Shown here in pieces: positions 36,716 to 46,141 of a DNA stretch of 64,000 bases. A model generated the notes under the pieces. The model made no database searches and was not told where the DNA came from. It saw nothing but the letters and a program-made list of their open reading frames with translations. Position numbers and translations under genes: made by a program. The DNA comes from Arthrobacter sp. fls2-241-R2A-200 (GTDB taxonomy: Bacteria; Actinomycetota; Actinomycetes; Actinomycetales; Micrococcaceae): the NCBI RefSeq assembly GCF_030209745.1, contig NZ_JARVRJ010000003.1:124001-188000 (forward strand), read 5' to 3'. Positions within the stretch are counted from its first letter, which is position 1, and each line of letters begins with the position of its first letter.

Positions 36716-37405
36716 ATGACGAACGTTTCGCGGCACACGATTCCGACCGAAGATGGTGCCCCGGCAAAACCGCGCCTCGCCGCGAGCGTCATCTTGCTCC
36801 GCGACGCACCAAGTGGCTTGGAAGTGTTTGTCCAGCACCGGGTCAGCACCATGGATTTCGCCGCCGGCATGGTGGTCTTCCCTGGTGGGCGGGCTGACGC
36901 AGCGGATCGTGATGGGCGGAACTACCCAGCGGACTTGTTGGCGAGCCATGCCGCGGACTGGCACTTGAGCTCCATCAGCGAAGACCCCGCACAGGCACAC
37001 AAGATGGCCGGCACCATCCTGGCAGCAGCCATCCGTGAGGTCCAGGAGGAATCCGGACTAACCCTGGAAGCCGCGAATCTCCGGCCATGGGCCAACTGGA
37101 TCACCCCGACAGACATGCCCAAGCGATTCGACACTTTCTTCTACGTCGCAAAGCCGGACGCGGGAGCTGACCCGCGGCACCAGACAACGGAGGCTTGGCA
37201 GTCCTTGTGGATGCCGGTACAACACATCCTGGAGGCCGAGGCAGAACACAGACTCAAGCTCATGCCGCCCACGTTCTTCCTGCTCAAGGAAATCGCCGGA
37301 TTCGGCTCGGTGGACGCTGTGTGGTCCGCAGAGCACGACGTCGTTCCAGTCCTCGCCGGGCCCGGTTCCCTTGCCGCGTTCCTCAAGGCCCACGCCGGGC
37401 CCTAA
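36716..37405 (+). CDS. Nudix hydrolase
   Basis: A 229-residue Nudix enzyme of the long NUDT8/NUDT19-like type. The substrate loop FAAGMVVFPGGRADAADRD precedes the box, whose core is AAIREVQEESGL, with about 45 residues inserted between FPGG and REVQEESG. Members of this branch cleave CoA derivatives or other nucleotide conjugates, so a CoA-type substrate is plausible but unproven. GAGAAT lies six bases before the ATG, a possible leaderless -10. Confidence 0.85.
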   Translation: MTNVSRHTIPTEDGAPAKPRLAASVILLRDAPSGLEVFVQHRVSTMDFAAGMVVFPGGRADAADRDGRNYPADLLASHAADWHLSSISEDPAQAHKMAGTILAAAIREVQEESGLTLEAANLRPWANWITPTDMPKRFDTFFYVAKPDAGADPRHQTTEAWQSLWMPVQHILEAEAEHRLKLMPPTFFLLKEIAGFGSVDAVWSAEHDVVPVLAGPGSLAAFLKAHAGP

Positions 37406-37467
37406 GTGACACGACGGGAAGCCGCAACGAACGGTGCCGCTCCTGCCATTGCCATTAGGCTGGGGGC

Positions 37468-37728
37468 ATGAACCTCTTATTCAAGCTAGTGGGTGCCGGA
37501 GTCAGCCTCGGAGCCGGCTTCGTCGGAACCAAACTCGTCAACAAAGGATGGGAAAAGGCCACGGGTAACAAGCCGCCCACAGGCAATGACGACATGGAGA
37601 CCAGCCTTCGTTCAGCCCTGACGTTCGGGCTGATTTCAGCGTTCGTGAGCACGCTCATCCAGGTTCTCGCAAGCCGGGGCACCCAGCACGCTATCGCCCG
37701 GTTCGCCAAGACCCAGGACATCGTCTAG
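37468..37728 (+). CDS. DUF4235 small membrane protein
   Basis: An 86-residue protein with an N-terminal segment (LVGAGVSLGAGFVGTKLVNKGWEKATG) and a second hydrophobic stretch (ALTFGLISAFVSTLIQVLASRG), the layout of the DUF4235 family. Function is unknown. A TAGGCT box lies exactly six bases before the ATG, so the transcript is probably leaderless. Its stop overlaps the stop of the convergent mnhG gene. Confidence 0.82.
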   Translation: MNLLFKLVGAGVSLGAGFVGTKLVNKGWEKATGNKPPTGNDDMETSLRSALTFGLISAFVSTLIQVLASRGTQHAIARFAKTQDIV

Positions 37729-38117
37729 GCATCGGGAGCGGCGCGTTGGATTTCCGCTGCCCGCTGGACCACCGCCTCAAGTTCGTCCTTGGTCAGTAGC
37801 TCCCGATGCCCGTGCTTTGTCCGGTACGCCGAGCGGCCCACCATATGGGCTGAGACCGGCACGGTCAGCAGCTGGAAGATCCACGCGACCAACAGCACAG
37901 GCCACACCCACCACGTCCTCATCTGCAACCCGATCGCGGCCAGCATCAGGAACAGGCCCAAAACCTGGGGCTTGGTGGCGGCGTGCATGCGGCTCATGAG
38001 GTCAGGGAATCGCAGCAGCCCGATGGCGGCGCCCAGGGACATGAGGGCGCCGACCACCAGCAATACAGCGGTCACGCCGTCGATCACTGCGTCCACACCG
38101 GTGGCGTCAGGAGTCAT
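37725..38117 (-). CDS. mnhG: Mrp Na+/H+ antiporter subunit G
   Basis: A 130-residue membrane subunit with three segments and the family block LRFPDLMSRMHAATKPQVLG. It is the last gene of the Mrp operon and overlaps mnhF by 11 bases. I use ATG 38117 (MTPDATGVD) rather than a longer frame that would run far into mnhF. The C-terminal half is a charged cytoplasmic helix (KDELEAVVQRAAEIQRA). Confidence 0.92.
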   Translation of the reverse strand: MTPDATGVDAVIDGVTAVLLVVGALMSLGAAIGLLRFPDLMSRMHAATKPQVLGLFLMLAAIGLQMRTWWVWPVLLVAWIFQLLTVPVSAHMVGRSAYRTKHGHRELLTKDELEAVVQRAAEIQRAAPDA

Positions 38118-38385
38118 TGCTGCGGTCCCTTCGTTCGGCCACGAAACGGGCAACCGTTACTGACCCGACGAAACCGATGATGGCCAAAGCCACCAGGAGC
38201 ATCAGGTTGTTCAGGTGTCGGTTAACGGCCATGTCCACCGCCAGCGCGGCACCAAGGATGGCCAGCAACACGTCAGAGGCCAGGACCCTGTCCAGCAAGG
38301 ACGGGCCGATGGCGATCCGGATGATGGCCCCGGCAGCAGCCAGTCCCAAAATCACCGCTGTGGCAATGAGCACGATGTCCTTCAT
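38107..38385 (-). CDS. mnhF: Mrp Na+/H+ antiporter subunit F
   Basis: A 92-residue subunit with three membrane segments. IRIAIGPSLLDRVLASDVL is the conserved MnhF block, with the essential Asp. It overlaps mnhE by four bases and mnhG by 11, so all are translated from one message. Confidence 0.92.
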   Translation of the reverse strand: MKDIVLIATAVILGLAAAGAIIRIAIGPSLLDRVLASDVLLAILGAALAVDMAVNRHLNNLMLLVALAIIGFVGSVTVARFVAERRDRSNDS

Positions 38386-38948
38386 GCCTTCATCCCTCCC
38401 ATTCCTGCAGCCCGTTCCACGTCCAGCGCCTCCACTTCCTCCCGGGTGCCCATGATCCGGATCAAACTCGCCTCGATGTTTTGCACATCACGACGGATCT
38501 TCGCGATGTCGTCTTCGTTGTAGATGCTCAGGGCGTGCAAGTACAGTGTGGACGTCGACCGGTCCACGTCCACCACCAGCGAGCCGGGGATCAGCGAGAT
38601 GACATGGCCGGTGGCCGTCACCATGAGGTCCGAATGGCTCCGCAACGGAACAGCGACGACGGCGCTGCGCACCTTGGGCCCTTTGACGATGGCCAGGTAC
38701 AGCACCAAGAAGCTCGCTGCCGCCACTTTGGCCAGGAAAACGACGGCGAAGGCCCCGGCCCTCACCACGTTGAACCTCCCGCTCAGCTCCACTTGCGGTA
38801 AGTAGAAGAGCTTGGCGACCACGATGGCGATGACGGCGCCGAACAACAAATTGCCGGGGCTGAAGTCCCGCCACAGTGCCCCCCAAACGATCACCAACCA
38901 GATGAGCAGGGGCAGTTCCTTGCCGAACGCGATGGGATTCCGGCTCAT
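38382..38948 (-). CDS. mnhE: Mrp Na+/H+ antiporter subunit E
   Basis: A 188-residue subunit. The two N-terminal segments (LPLLIWLVIVWGALWRDFSPGNLLFGAVIA in outline) are followed by the conserved ISLIPGSLVVDVDRSTSTLYLHAL block. The tail (TREEVEALDVERAAGMGGMK) is longer than in Bacillus. It overlaps both neighbours by four bases. Confidence 0.92.
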   Translation of the reverse strand: MSRNPIAFGKELPLLIWLVIVWGALWRDFSPGNLLFGAVIAIVVAKLFYLPQVELSGRFNVVRAGAFAVVFLAKVAAASFLVLYLAIVKGPKVRSAVVAVPLRSHSDLMVTATGHVISLIPGSLVVDVDRSTSTLYLHALSIYNEDDIAKIRRDVQNIEASLIRIMGTREEVEALDVERAAGMGGMKA

Positions 38949-40525
38949 TTGGCACCTGCCGTCCGGGGCAGAGGGACCCGCAGCGGCGGAACTTGGACTG
39001 AATCGCCCAGGACGGAGTGGATGTAGGCCGTACGGTCCAGCATGATCCGGGCGGATCCGTCCGCAACCTTGAAGAGTGGCCCGGCGAACAGGGTCAATGC
39101 CACTCCAACAACTACCAGGGCCACCGTGGATCCGACCATGGTTCGTGGAAGGACTCCGATGTTACCTGGCGTTTTGAGGACCTCGGCCGGGTATTCGGCG
39201 TCCTCCGGTCTCCGCCAGAAAGCCCTGTTCCACACTCGGGCTATGGCAAGCAAGGTCAACAGGCTGGTGACCACCCCGCCCACCACCAGGGCGATTGCGA
39301 GCGGGGTTCCAAGTTCGACGCCGGCCTGCATCAGACCGAGTTTGCCGAGGAACCCCGAGAACGGCGGAATGCCGGCCAAGTTCATGGCAGGAACGAAGAA
39401 GAGCAAGGCGAGCAGTGGTGAAAGTTTGGCCAGGCCACCCAAACGGTCGATGGATGAGCTGCCCCCGCGACGCTCTATCAGCCCCGTCACCAGAAAGAGG
39501 CTGGTCTGCACCGTGATGTGGTGGGCCACATAGAAGACAGCGGCACCCAGCCCAGCCACCGAGCTCATCGCCAAGCCGAACACCATGTAACCAATGTGGC
39601 TGACCAGCGTGAAGGAGAGGAGTCGTTTGATGTCGCTCTGCGCTAAGGCGCCGAGGATTCCCACCAGCATGGTCAGGAGCGCCACCACCATTAACGGAAC
39701 ATTGAGGGTGTCGCCGGGAAAAAGCAATGTCTCCGTGCGGACCATGGCGTAAACGCCCACTTTGGTGAGCAAGCCGGCAAAGACTGCCGTCACGGGGGCG
39801 GGCGCTGTGGGATACGAGTCCGGGAGCCAGAAGGACAACGGGAAGACGGCTGCTTTGATGCCGAACGCCACCAGCAGCATCACGTGCAACAGGTTCTGCG
39901 TTCCTTGGTCCAGCGCCGCCAACTTGATGGCCAGGTCCGCGAGCGTCACGGTTCCCGTGGCCCCGTAGATCATGGCTATGGCAATAAGGAACAGCACCGA
40001 TGACACCACCGAAACCACCACATACGTGACACCCGCACGGATGCGTGGGCCGGTACCGCCCAGCGTCATGAGGACATAACTGGCCGTCAGCAGGATTTCG
40101 AAGCCGACGTAGAGGTTGAAGAGGTCGCCGGTGAGGAACGCGTTGGACACTCCAGCTACGAGGATCAGGTAGGTGGGGTGGAAGATCGAGACAGGCGCCT
40201 CTTCGTCGCCGTCGGCCATGCCTTGTCCCGTGGCGTAAACCAGGACAGCCAGGCTGACCACGCTGGAGACCACAAGCATCAGCGAGGAGAACTGGTCCAC
40301 CACCAAGACCACGCCCCAAGGGGGGAACCAGCCGCCGAGGGTCACTGACGTTGTACCGCCATTCCACACCGAGGCCAGCAGAACACATTCAAGCAGCAGC
40401 GTGGCACTGAGGACGCTGATGCTGACGGCCCGTTGGGCTGTGTGGTGCCGGATGAGCATAAACGTCAGTGCTGCACCGAGGATGGGCAGGAGGACAGCGA
40501 GCGGTGACAGGGTGGCCAGGTTCAC
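38945..40525 (-). CDS. mnhD: Mrp Na+/H+ antiporter subunit D
   Basis: A 526-residue proton-pumping-type subunit related to NuoM/NuoN, with about 14 membrane segments. Family blocks include LTGDLFNLYVGFEILLTASYVL, with the conserved glutamate, and LLLVAFGIKAAVFPLSFWLPDSYPTAPAPVTAVFAGLLTKVG, with the key lysine. The start is GTG 40525, overlapping mnhC by four bases. With MnhA it forms the ion-translocating core. Confidence 0.94.
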   Translation of the reverse strand: MNLATLSPLAVLLPILGAALTFMLIRHHTAQRAVSISVLSATLLLECVLLASVWNGGTTSVTLGGWFPPWGVVLVVDQFSSLMLVVSSVVSLAVLVYATGQGMADGDEEAPVSIFHPTYLILVAGVSNAFLTGDLFNLYVGFEILLTASYVLMTLGGTGPRIRAGVTYVVVSVVSSVLFLIAIAMIYGATGTVTLADLAIKLAALDQGTQNLLHVMLLVAFGIKAAVFPLSFWLPDSYPTAPAPVTAVFAGLLTKVGVYAMVRTETLLFPGDTLNVPLMVVALLTMLVGILGALAQSDIKRLLSFTLVSHIGYMVFGLAMSSVAGLGAAVFYVAHHITVQTSLFLVTGLIERRGGSSSIDRLGGLAKLSPLLALLFFVPAMNLAGIPPFSGFLGKLGLMQAGVELGTPLAIALVVGGVVTSLLTLLAIARVWNRAFWRRPEDAEYPAEVLKTPGNIGVLPRTMVGSTVALVVVGVALTLFAGPLFKVADGSARIMLDRTAYIHSVLGDSVQVPPLRVPLPRTAGAK

Positions 40526-41022
40526 GCGCTGCCTCCTTCCTGGGTGGTGGATGAATTGGGGGTTTCCGTGGCGTCCGGTTTGTTCCGGTTTTCCGCACTG
40601 GGGGGAATGAGGGCGAACTCGGTGGTTTCCAGCGGGACCACGGCGTCATCCTCGGCGTCGAAACTCGGTGTCTTGGCCACGCGGCGGTCCTCGAGGTCGT
40701 CTTGGATCTCGTCCTGCCGGGCCAACAGCCAGGTGCGGTAAATAATGCCCAGCATGAAAGCCGTGACGGCGAAAGAGATGACAATCGAGGTCAGGATCAA
40801 CGCCTGCGGCAAGGGGTCGTTATAGGCATCGGGTTTGGTTTCCCGGCTGTACAAAGGCGCCAGGCCTGCGTATCCGCCCGTACTGAGGATGAGGATGTTG
40901 GTGGCGTTGGCCAGCAACATCAACCCCAGCAACACCCGGGTGAGGCTGCGCTCAAGGATCAGGTAGATCCCGCAGGCGTAAAGGACGCCCATGATGATCA
41001 GCAGGGTCAGGTTGATGCTCAT
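40522..41022 (-). CDS. mnhC: Mrp Na+/H+ antiporter subunit C
   Basis: A 166-residue NuoK-like subunit: three membrane segments with RSLTRVLLGLMLLANATNILIL and DPLPQALILTSIVISFAVTAF, including the conserved DPLPQALILTAIVI-type motif. The hydrophilic tail after residue 110 is unusually long, acidic and Thr/Pro-rich. It overlaps mnhA and mnhD by four bases each. Confidence 0.92.
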   Translation of the reverse strand: MSINLTLLIIMGVLYACGIYLILERSLTRVLLGLMLLANATNILILSTGGYAGLAPLYSRETKPDAYNDPLPQALILTSIVISFAVTAFMLGIIYRTWLLARQDEIQDDLEDRRVAKTPSFDAEDDAVVPLETTEFALIPPSAENRNKPDATETPNSSTTQEGGSA

Positions 41023-44000
41023 GCGTGGCCCTTTCCGGTTGCCGCGATTTCGGCGGCTTCGGCAGCTTCGGCGGAATCGGCGGCGTCGTTCTCGGCGAGC
41101 GGTGCATCCGCTCCTTCAAAGTGCTCGTCGATTTCAGCGCCGAGGCTTCGGAGGACGTCCAGTGCCAGGCCCACCACCACGATGTAGACGCCGATATCGA
41201 ACACGGTGGAGCTGACGAACTTGATATCGCCAAAAACGGGCAGCCAAAACTCGATAATGGCGCTTTGGAACACCTGTCCGCCAAGGAACAACGGCACCAG
41301 ACCGGACGCTGCCGCCGTCGCAAGTCCTGTTCCCAACAGCGTTCCGGCACTGACCGTGGCGGCCTCGCTCAACTCGAAGCGGCCGCCCGCCAAGTAGCGG
41401 ATGGTGAGGGCCAACCCGGCTGTCAGGCCCCCGGCGAAACCGCCGCCCGGGAGGTTATGGCCCGCCAAGAGCAAGTAGATGGAGAAGACGATCATCGAAT
41501 GGAAGATGAGGCGGGTCACTACTTCGAAGATGATCGATCGCCGTTCAGGGGCCAACGTCCTGCCCGCCACAAGCCACGCGTCACGGCTGACATCGGTGAA
41601 TTTCCGCGCCACGGCCAGCGTTGCGCTTGCCCGGGTGCCACGGTCGACGCCGGTCCGGCGCCCCACGCTGCCTTCCGGAACCGTCTCGGAGGTCTTAATC
41701 CGCTCGCCCCTGCTTCGGACGAAAATCAGGCTTGCAACCCCGGTGGCTGCAATGGCCAGCACGGAGATCTCGCCGAAAGTGTCCCAAGCGCGTATGTCGA
41801 CGAGCGTCACGTTGACCACGTTGAGGCCGCCACCGCCTTTGTATGCCAGTTGGGGGAAGTCCAGTGAAACCGGGGTCGCCACGCGCGCACCCATGGCGTA
41901 AATGGCCACGAAAATCATGGTGATCCCGAACGCAGCGCCAATGATCACTCGAATCACCCGCAGCCTGCCTCCGGTCCTGTCCCGTAGCCCCGCAGGGAGG
42001 CTTCGCATGGCCAGGACGAAAGCCACGAGCACGATGGTCTCCACGAGCATCTGGGTCAGCGCCAGGTCCGGCGCTCCCTGGAAGGCAAACATGAGTGCGA
42101 TGCCGTAGCCGGTGACGGACACCATGAGGACCGCGAGGAAGCGCTTGTTGGCCCGGACCGCTGCCAAAGCACCCACCACGATTCCAATGCCCACCACAAT
42201 TTGGAGCGGCGAGTTGGGGTCCACCAGGTAGATGTTTCCGGGCAACGGCTTGTTGGCCATGATCAGTGCAGTCAGCGGGACCGCGAAGGCAACGGTCAGG
42301 ATGACGGCCAGGTAGAAGTACAACGAACCGCGTTGGGTGCGGCCCGTCACCCAGACTGCGACGTCGTCCAAAGCACCGATGGTGTTTTGGTAGGCGCGGT
42401 CGCCGTCGATCCACGGGGGAATCCTGCCCTGAACGCGGTCAACCATGCGGCGGCCGTAGAACATCGCGGCGCCGACGGCAAAGGTGACCGCGGTGAGGCC
42501 CAACGCGGGGGTAAAGCCGTGCCACAAAGCCAAGTGTCCGGCGTCGGCTGCCTCCTGGCCCTGCGCAAACGTCGCAGCGTAGGGCTGGATCCACGAATCT
42601 ACCGGAGACGGCCACAAACCGTAGAGGACCGTCAGGATGCTGAGGACGGCGGGGGCCGCCAGGAACGCTGGCTTGATGGGTTTGAACGGTGTGGGCTCAA
42701 CGCCGGGTTTGGTGGCGAATGCGCCCCACATGAAGCGTGCGCTGTAGGCAAAAGTGAGGATCGACCCCACCACCAGCCCCACCAAAATCAAGAGGCTCCA
42801 CGCCGATGCCTCATGGCCGTTGGCGTAGTGGACGAAGACTTCGAACACAGATTCCTTGGCCACGAACCCGGCCAGCGGCGGAACACCTGCCATGGACGCA
42901 GCAGCAATTGCGGCCACCACGCCCAAGGCCCGGGAAGACCGGAAAACACCCGACAATTTGCGCAGGTCCCGTGTCCCGGACTGGTGGTCGATGATGCCCA
43001 CCACCAGGAACAGGGTTGCTTTGAAGAGTCCGTGGGCCAGCAGAAGCGCTAAACCTGCGAGCGCGGCGTCTGGTTGGCCCAGTCCCACCACCATGGTCAG
43101 GAAACCGAGTTGGCTCACTGTTCCGTAGGCAAGGATCAGTTTGATGTCGGTCTGGCGCAGGGCCCGGTACCCACCCACGAGCATCGTTGCCAGGCCAAGA
43201 CCCAGGACAAGCGGCAGCCAGCAGGGGGATTCTGAAAAACCGGGTGCCAGCCGCGCCACGATGTAAATGCCGGCCTTCACCATGGCAGCAGCATGGAGGT
43301 AGGCGCTCACCGGAGTGGGCGCGGCCATGGCTCCGGGCAACCAGAAGTGGAAGGGAATCAATGCCGATTTGGTCACGGCTCCGGCCAGGACAAGCACGAC
43401 GGCGGCCGTAAGCGCGCCTTGCATGGGGCCGTTAAGGAGTTCCCCGGCGCGGTCAAGGATCGCCGAGATCCGGTACGTCCCGGCAGCTTGGCCCATGATG
43501 ACGAGCCCCACCAGCATCGCAAGTCCGCCGGCGGTGGTCACTATAAGGGCTTGAAGGGCCGAACGCCGTGCCGCAAGCCGGGTCCGGGCGTATCCGATGA
43601 GGAGGTAGGACAGGACTGTTGTGAGCTCCCAAAAAATGAAAAGCATCAAAAGGTCATCGGAGGTCACCAAGCCGAACATGGCACCGGCGAAGGCCAACAG
43701 CTGAGCGCCGAATCCGCCCAGATCGGAGTCTTCGTTCTTGAAATACCGGGCGCAGTAGACCAGTACCAACGAACCCACGCCCAAGATCAGAAGGGACATC
43801 ACCCACGCCAAGGGGTCCATCCTGAAGGCCAGCTCGACATGGAGGCTGGGTATCCACGGAAGCAACTCTTTTATGCCCCCACCGGAATACACGGTCTGGT
43901 ACTGGAGGATAAGCCACAGGAAAGCTGCCGCCGGGACAGCGGCAAGCACGTAGAAAGCGTTCCGGCCGAGTTGCCTGAAGATCAAGGGCGCCACAGTTGC

Positions 44001-44033
44001 CGCTACAAAGGTGATGGCGAGAACTGTGATCAC
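41019..44033 (-). CDS. mnhA: Mrp Na+/H+ antiporter fused subunits A and B
   Basis: A 1004-residue protein. Residues 1 to about 780 are MrpA: the NuoL-like proton channel (LFIFWELTTVLSYLLIG, SALIPFHFWLPGAMAAPTPVSAYLHAAAMVKAG in outline), then the DUF4040 and MrpA C-terminal membrane parts. Residues about 820-970 are a complete MnhB domain (IIFEVVTRLIFHSMIVFSIYLLLAGHNLPGGGFAGGLTAGLA). The A-B fusion is common in actinobacteria. The GTG start has GGAGAAAACA before it. An Ala/Glu-rich tail ends the protein. It heads the operon mnhA-C-D-E-F-G. Confidence 0.95.
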   Translation of the reverse strand: MITVLAITFVAATVAPLIFRQLGRNAFYVLAAVPAAAFLWLILQYQTVYSGGGIKELLPWIPSLHVELAFRMDPLAWVMSLLILGVGSLVLVYCARYFKNEDSDLGGFGAQLLAFAGAMFGLVTSDDLLMLFIFWELTTVLSYLLIGYARTRLAARRSALQALIVTTAGGLAMLVGLVIMGQAAGTYRISAILDRAGELLNGPMQGALTAAVVLVLAGAVTKSALIPFHFWLPGAMAAPTPVSAYLHAAAMVKAGIYIVARLAPGFSESPCWLPLVLGLGLATMLVGGYRALRQTDIKLILAYGTVSQLGFLTMVVGLGQPDAALAGLALLLAHGLFKATLFLVVGIIDHQSGTRDLRKLSGVFRSSRALGVVAAIAAASMAGVPPLAGFVAKESVFEVFVHYANGHEASAWSLLILVGLVVGSILTFAYSARFMWGAFATKPGVEPTPFKPIKPAFLAAPAVLSILTVLYGLWPSPVDSWIQPYAATFAQGQEAADAGHLALWHGFTPALGLTAVTFAVGAAMFYGRRMVDRVQGRIPPWIDGDRAYQNTIGALDDVAVWVTGRTQRGSLYFYLAVILTVAFAVPLTALIMANKPLPGNIYLVDPNSPLQIVVGIGIVVGALAAVRANKRFLAVLMVSVTGYGIALMFAFQGAPDLALTQMLVETIVLVAFVLAMRSLPAGLRDRTGGRLRVIRVIIGAAFGITMIFVAIYAMGARVATPVSLDFPQLAYKGGGGLNVVNVTLVDIRAWDTFGEISVLAIAATGVASLIFVRSRGERIKTSETVPEGSVGRRTGVDRGTRASATLAVARKFTDVSRDAWLVAGRTLAPERRSIIFEVVTRLIFHSMIVFSIYLLLAGHNLPGGGFAGGLTAGLALTIRYLAGGRFELSEAATVSAGTLLGTGLATAAASGLVPLFLGGQVFQSAIIEFWLPVFGDIKFVSSTVFDIGVYIVVVGLALDVLRSLGAEIDEHFEGADAPLAENDAADSAEAAEAAEIAATGKGHA

Positions 44034-44170
44034 TGTTTTCTCCGCAAAGTCAGGAAGGCATTATCAAAAGTTGGAGCACGCGGGTATTCGTTGGGTTCAG
44101 TGTCCCTAGTTTACCAAGGCACTCCGACCGGATTACCCTCCGTCCTCTGCCCGAAGCCGGACCACTGCCT

Positions 44171-44186
44171 ATAGCATTCATGCTAT
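44171..44186. promoter_or_regulatory. Palindrome overlapping a start codon
   Basis: A perfect dyad, ATAGCAT-TC-ATGCTAT, whose last two bases are the AT of the ATG of the MFS gene at 44185. It may be an operator, or it may contain the -10 region (TATAGC). Its position between the divergent Mrp operon and this gene allows it to act on either. Confidence 0.45.
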
Positions 44187-45588
44187 GAACGCGGCCGTAG
44201 TTCCCGAAGCCTCCCGTCCCTCCTCGGAGCTCGCCTCCGGCACTGCCGTTCCCACAAAGGGGCAGATCCTCGCGTGGGCAACATGGGACTGGGGATCGGC
44301 TGCCTTCAACGCGGTGATGACCACTTTCGTGTTCACGGTCTACCTCACGTCCAATGCCTTCGGCGGCCAGGATACGGCGTCGGCGGCCCTGGGTACTGCG
44401 CTGGCCGTCGGTGGCTTGGCCATCGCCTTGCTGGCCCCGGTAACGGGACAACGCTCCGACGCCGGAGGGCGGCGAAAACTGTGGCTGGGCGTCAATACTG
44501 CCGCCACGGCACTGCTCACGGCCCTCTGCTTCTTCGTCTTCCCCCAGCCGGGTTTCCTGTTGCTGGGAGTTTGCTTGATCGCACTTGCCAACGTCTTTTT
44601 TGAGTTTGCCGGCGTGAACTACAACGCCATGCTGGCCCAGGTTTCCACGCCCAAGAACATCGGAAAAGTGAGCGGCTTCGGCTGGGGAATGGGGTACCTC
44701 GGTGGGATCGTGGCCTTGTTGTTGGTGCTGCAACTCTTCGTCCAACCCTCCTTCGAGTGGTTCGGCGCATCAACCCAGGACTCACTGAACATCCGGCTCG
44801 TCGCAATCTTCTCAGCGCTGTGGTTCTTCATTTTCGCGCTTCCTGTGATGCTCGCCGTTCCCGAACTATCCGTAAAGAAGGAAGGCGCATCCCTTGGTTT
44901 CATAGCGTCCTACGGACTGCTGATCCGGCGGGTCCGAGCAATGTACCGAACCAGCCCCCACACCATCTACTTCCTGCTCTCGAGCGCCATCTTCCGGGAC
45001 GGGCTGGCCGCGGTCTTCACCTTCGGCGGTGTCATCGCCGCAGGCACCTTCGGCTTTCAGCTCAAGCAAGTCATCTTCTTTGCCATCTTCGGAAACATCG
45101 TCGCTGCCGTCGGCGCCATGATCGGCGGGTTCATGGATGACAAAGTAGGGCCCAAGACAGTGATTGTGTGCTCGTTGATTGGCCTGCTCACTGCGGGGAC
45201 CGCCATCCTGGTGCTCGGCAACGGCCACTACGTGTTCTTCGGCTCAGATTGGCCCGGAACCAACACCTTCTGGGTCTTCGGCCTGCTGCTCTGCCTGTTC
45301 GTAGGACCGGCCCAGTCATCGTCGCGGGCCTACCTCGCCCGGCTGGCACCGGCAGGTGAATCGGGTGAGCTGTTCGGCCTCTACGCCACCACCGGACGTG
45401 CAGTGAGCTTCCTCGCTCCCCTGCTCTTCACGCTCTGCATCACCATCGCAGCACCCCTGGTGGCCGAGGGCCAAGCCCAACGCTGGGGCATACTCGGGAT
45501 CATGGTGGTCCTCTTGGCAGGGTTGCTGGTGATCCTTCCGGTGAAGCCACCTGCCGCTGTGGAAATAGCGGTGGTCCCCGAACGTTAA
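44185..45588 (+). CDS. MFS transporter of the UMF1/BtlA (Atg22-like) family
   Basis: A 467-residue membrane protein with about 12 segments. The N-terminal block ILAWATWDWGSAAFNAVMTTFVFTVYL, the VNYNAMLAQVSTPKNIGKVSGFGWGMGYLGG loop and the QSSSRAYLARLAPAGESGELFGLYATTGRAVSF loop are hallmarks of the UMF1 family. Members of this group are linked to amino acid or sugar-derivative efflux. The cargo is unknown. It diverges from the Mrp operon. Confidence 0.86.
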   Translation: MNAAVVPEASRPSSELASGTAVPTKGQILAWATWDWGSAAFNAVMTTFVFTVYLTSNAFGGQDTASAALGTALAVGGLAIALLAPVTGQRSDAGGRRKLWLGVNTAATALLTALCFFVFPQPGFLLLGVCLIALANVFFEFAGVNYNAMLAQVSTPKNIGKVSGFGWGMGYLGGIVALLLVLQLFVQPSFEWFGASTQDSLNIRLVAIFSALWFFIFALPVMLAVPELSVKKEGASLGFIASYGLLIRRVRAMYRTSPHTIYFLLSSAIFRDGLAAVFTFGGVIAAGTFGFQLKQVIFFAIFGNIVAAVGAMIGGFMDDKVGPKTVIVCSLIGLLTAGTAILVLGNGHYVFFGSDWPGTNTFWVFGLLLCLFVGPAQSSSRAYLARLAPAGESGELFGLYATTGRAVSFLAPLLFTLCITIAAPLVAEGQAQRWGILGIMVVLLAGLLVILPVKPPAAVEIAVVPER

Positions 45589-45653
45589 CTAGATAGGAAC
45601 GGCCGACGGCGGTCGCCGCACCAGCGCCGTTTCAGCAAGGTTAGGGTGGAGCT

Positions 45654-46136
45654 ATGAACGTGGAAGAGACTGAACTGCCGGGCCTGGGGATCCGCAAGGA
45701 CTTCGTCACGGCATCAGGACGCCGCATCGGCGTGGTGGAACTTCGCGAAGGCGAAACCCAACTATTCGTCTCCACCTGGGACGATCCAGACACGTGCCAA
45801 GCATCCATCCCCCTGACGGCCGACGAGGCAGCGGCCTTGGGCAACCTCTTGGGCGGCCAGCACATAGCCATGCGGCTCGCGGAGGCCCACCGGGAAGTGC
45901 CGGGGATCGTGACACGGCAATTCTCCATAACTCCCGATTCCCCTTTCGTGGACCAAGCAATGGGCAAAGCCCAGATTCGTACCCGGAGCGGAGTCTCGAT
46001 CGTGGCGATCATGCGCGAAGGCGAAGTTGTTCCGTCGCCGGCGCCCGACGTCGTACTCCACACCGGTGACCTGCTCGTGGCGGTGGGCACCCAGGAAGGC
46101 CTCGACTCGGCAGCCGGCATCCTCCGCAACGGCTGA
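45654..46136 (+). CDS. KhtT-like regulatory subunit of a cation/proton antiporter
   Basis: A 160-residue cytoplasmic protein. The N-terminal half (LPGLGIRKDFVTASGRRIGVVELREGE) matches the KhtT/AmhM type, and residues about 85-158 form an RCK_C (TrkA-C) domain with GKAQIRTRSGVSIVAIMREGEVVPSPAPDVVLHTGDLLVAVGT. Such domains gate the attached transporter in response to a small ligand such as c-di-AMP or pH. The stop is five bases before the antiporter ATG. A TAGGGT box six bases before the ATG suggests a leaderless mRNA. Confidence 0.86.
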   Translation: MNVEETELPGLGIRKDFVTASGRRIGVVELREGETQLFVSTWDDPDTCQASIPLTADEAAALGNLLGGQHIAMRLAEAHREVPGIVTRQFSITPDSPFVDQAMGKAQIRTRSGVSIVAIMREGEVVPSPAPDVVLHTGDLLVAVGTQEGLDSAAGILRNG

Positions 46137-46141
46137 GCGGG

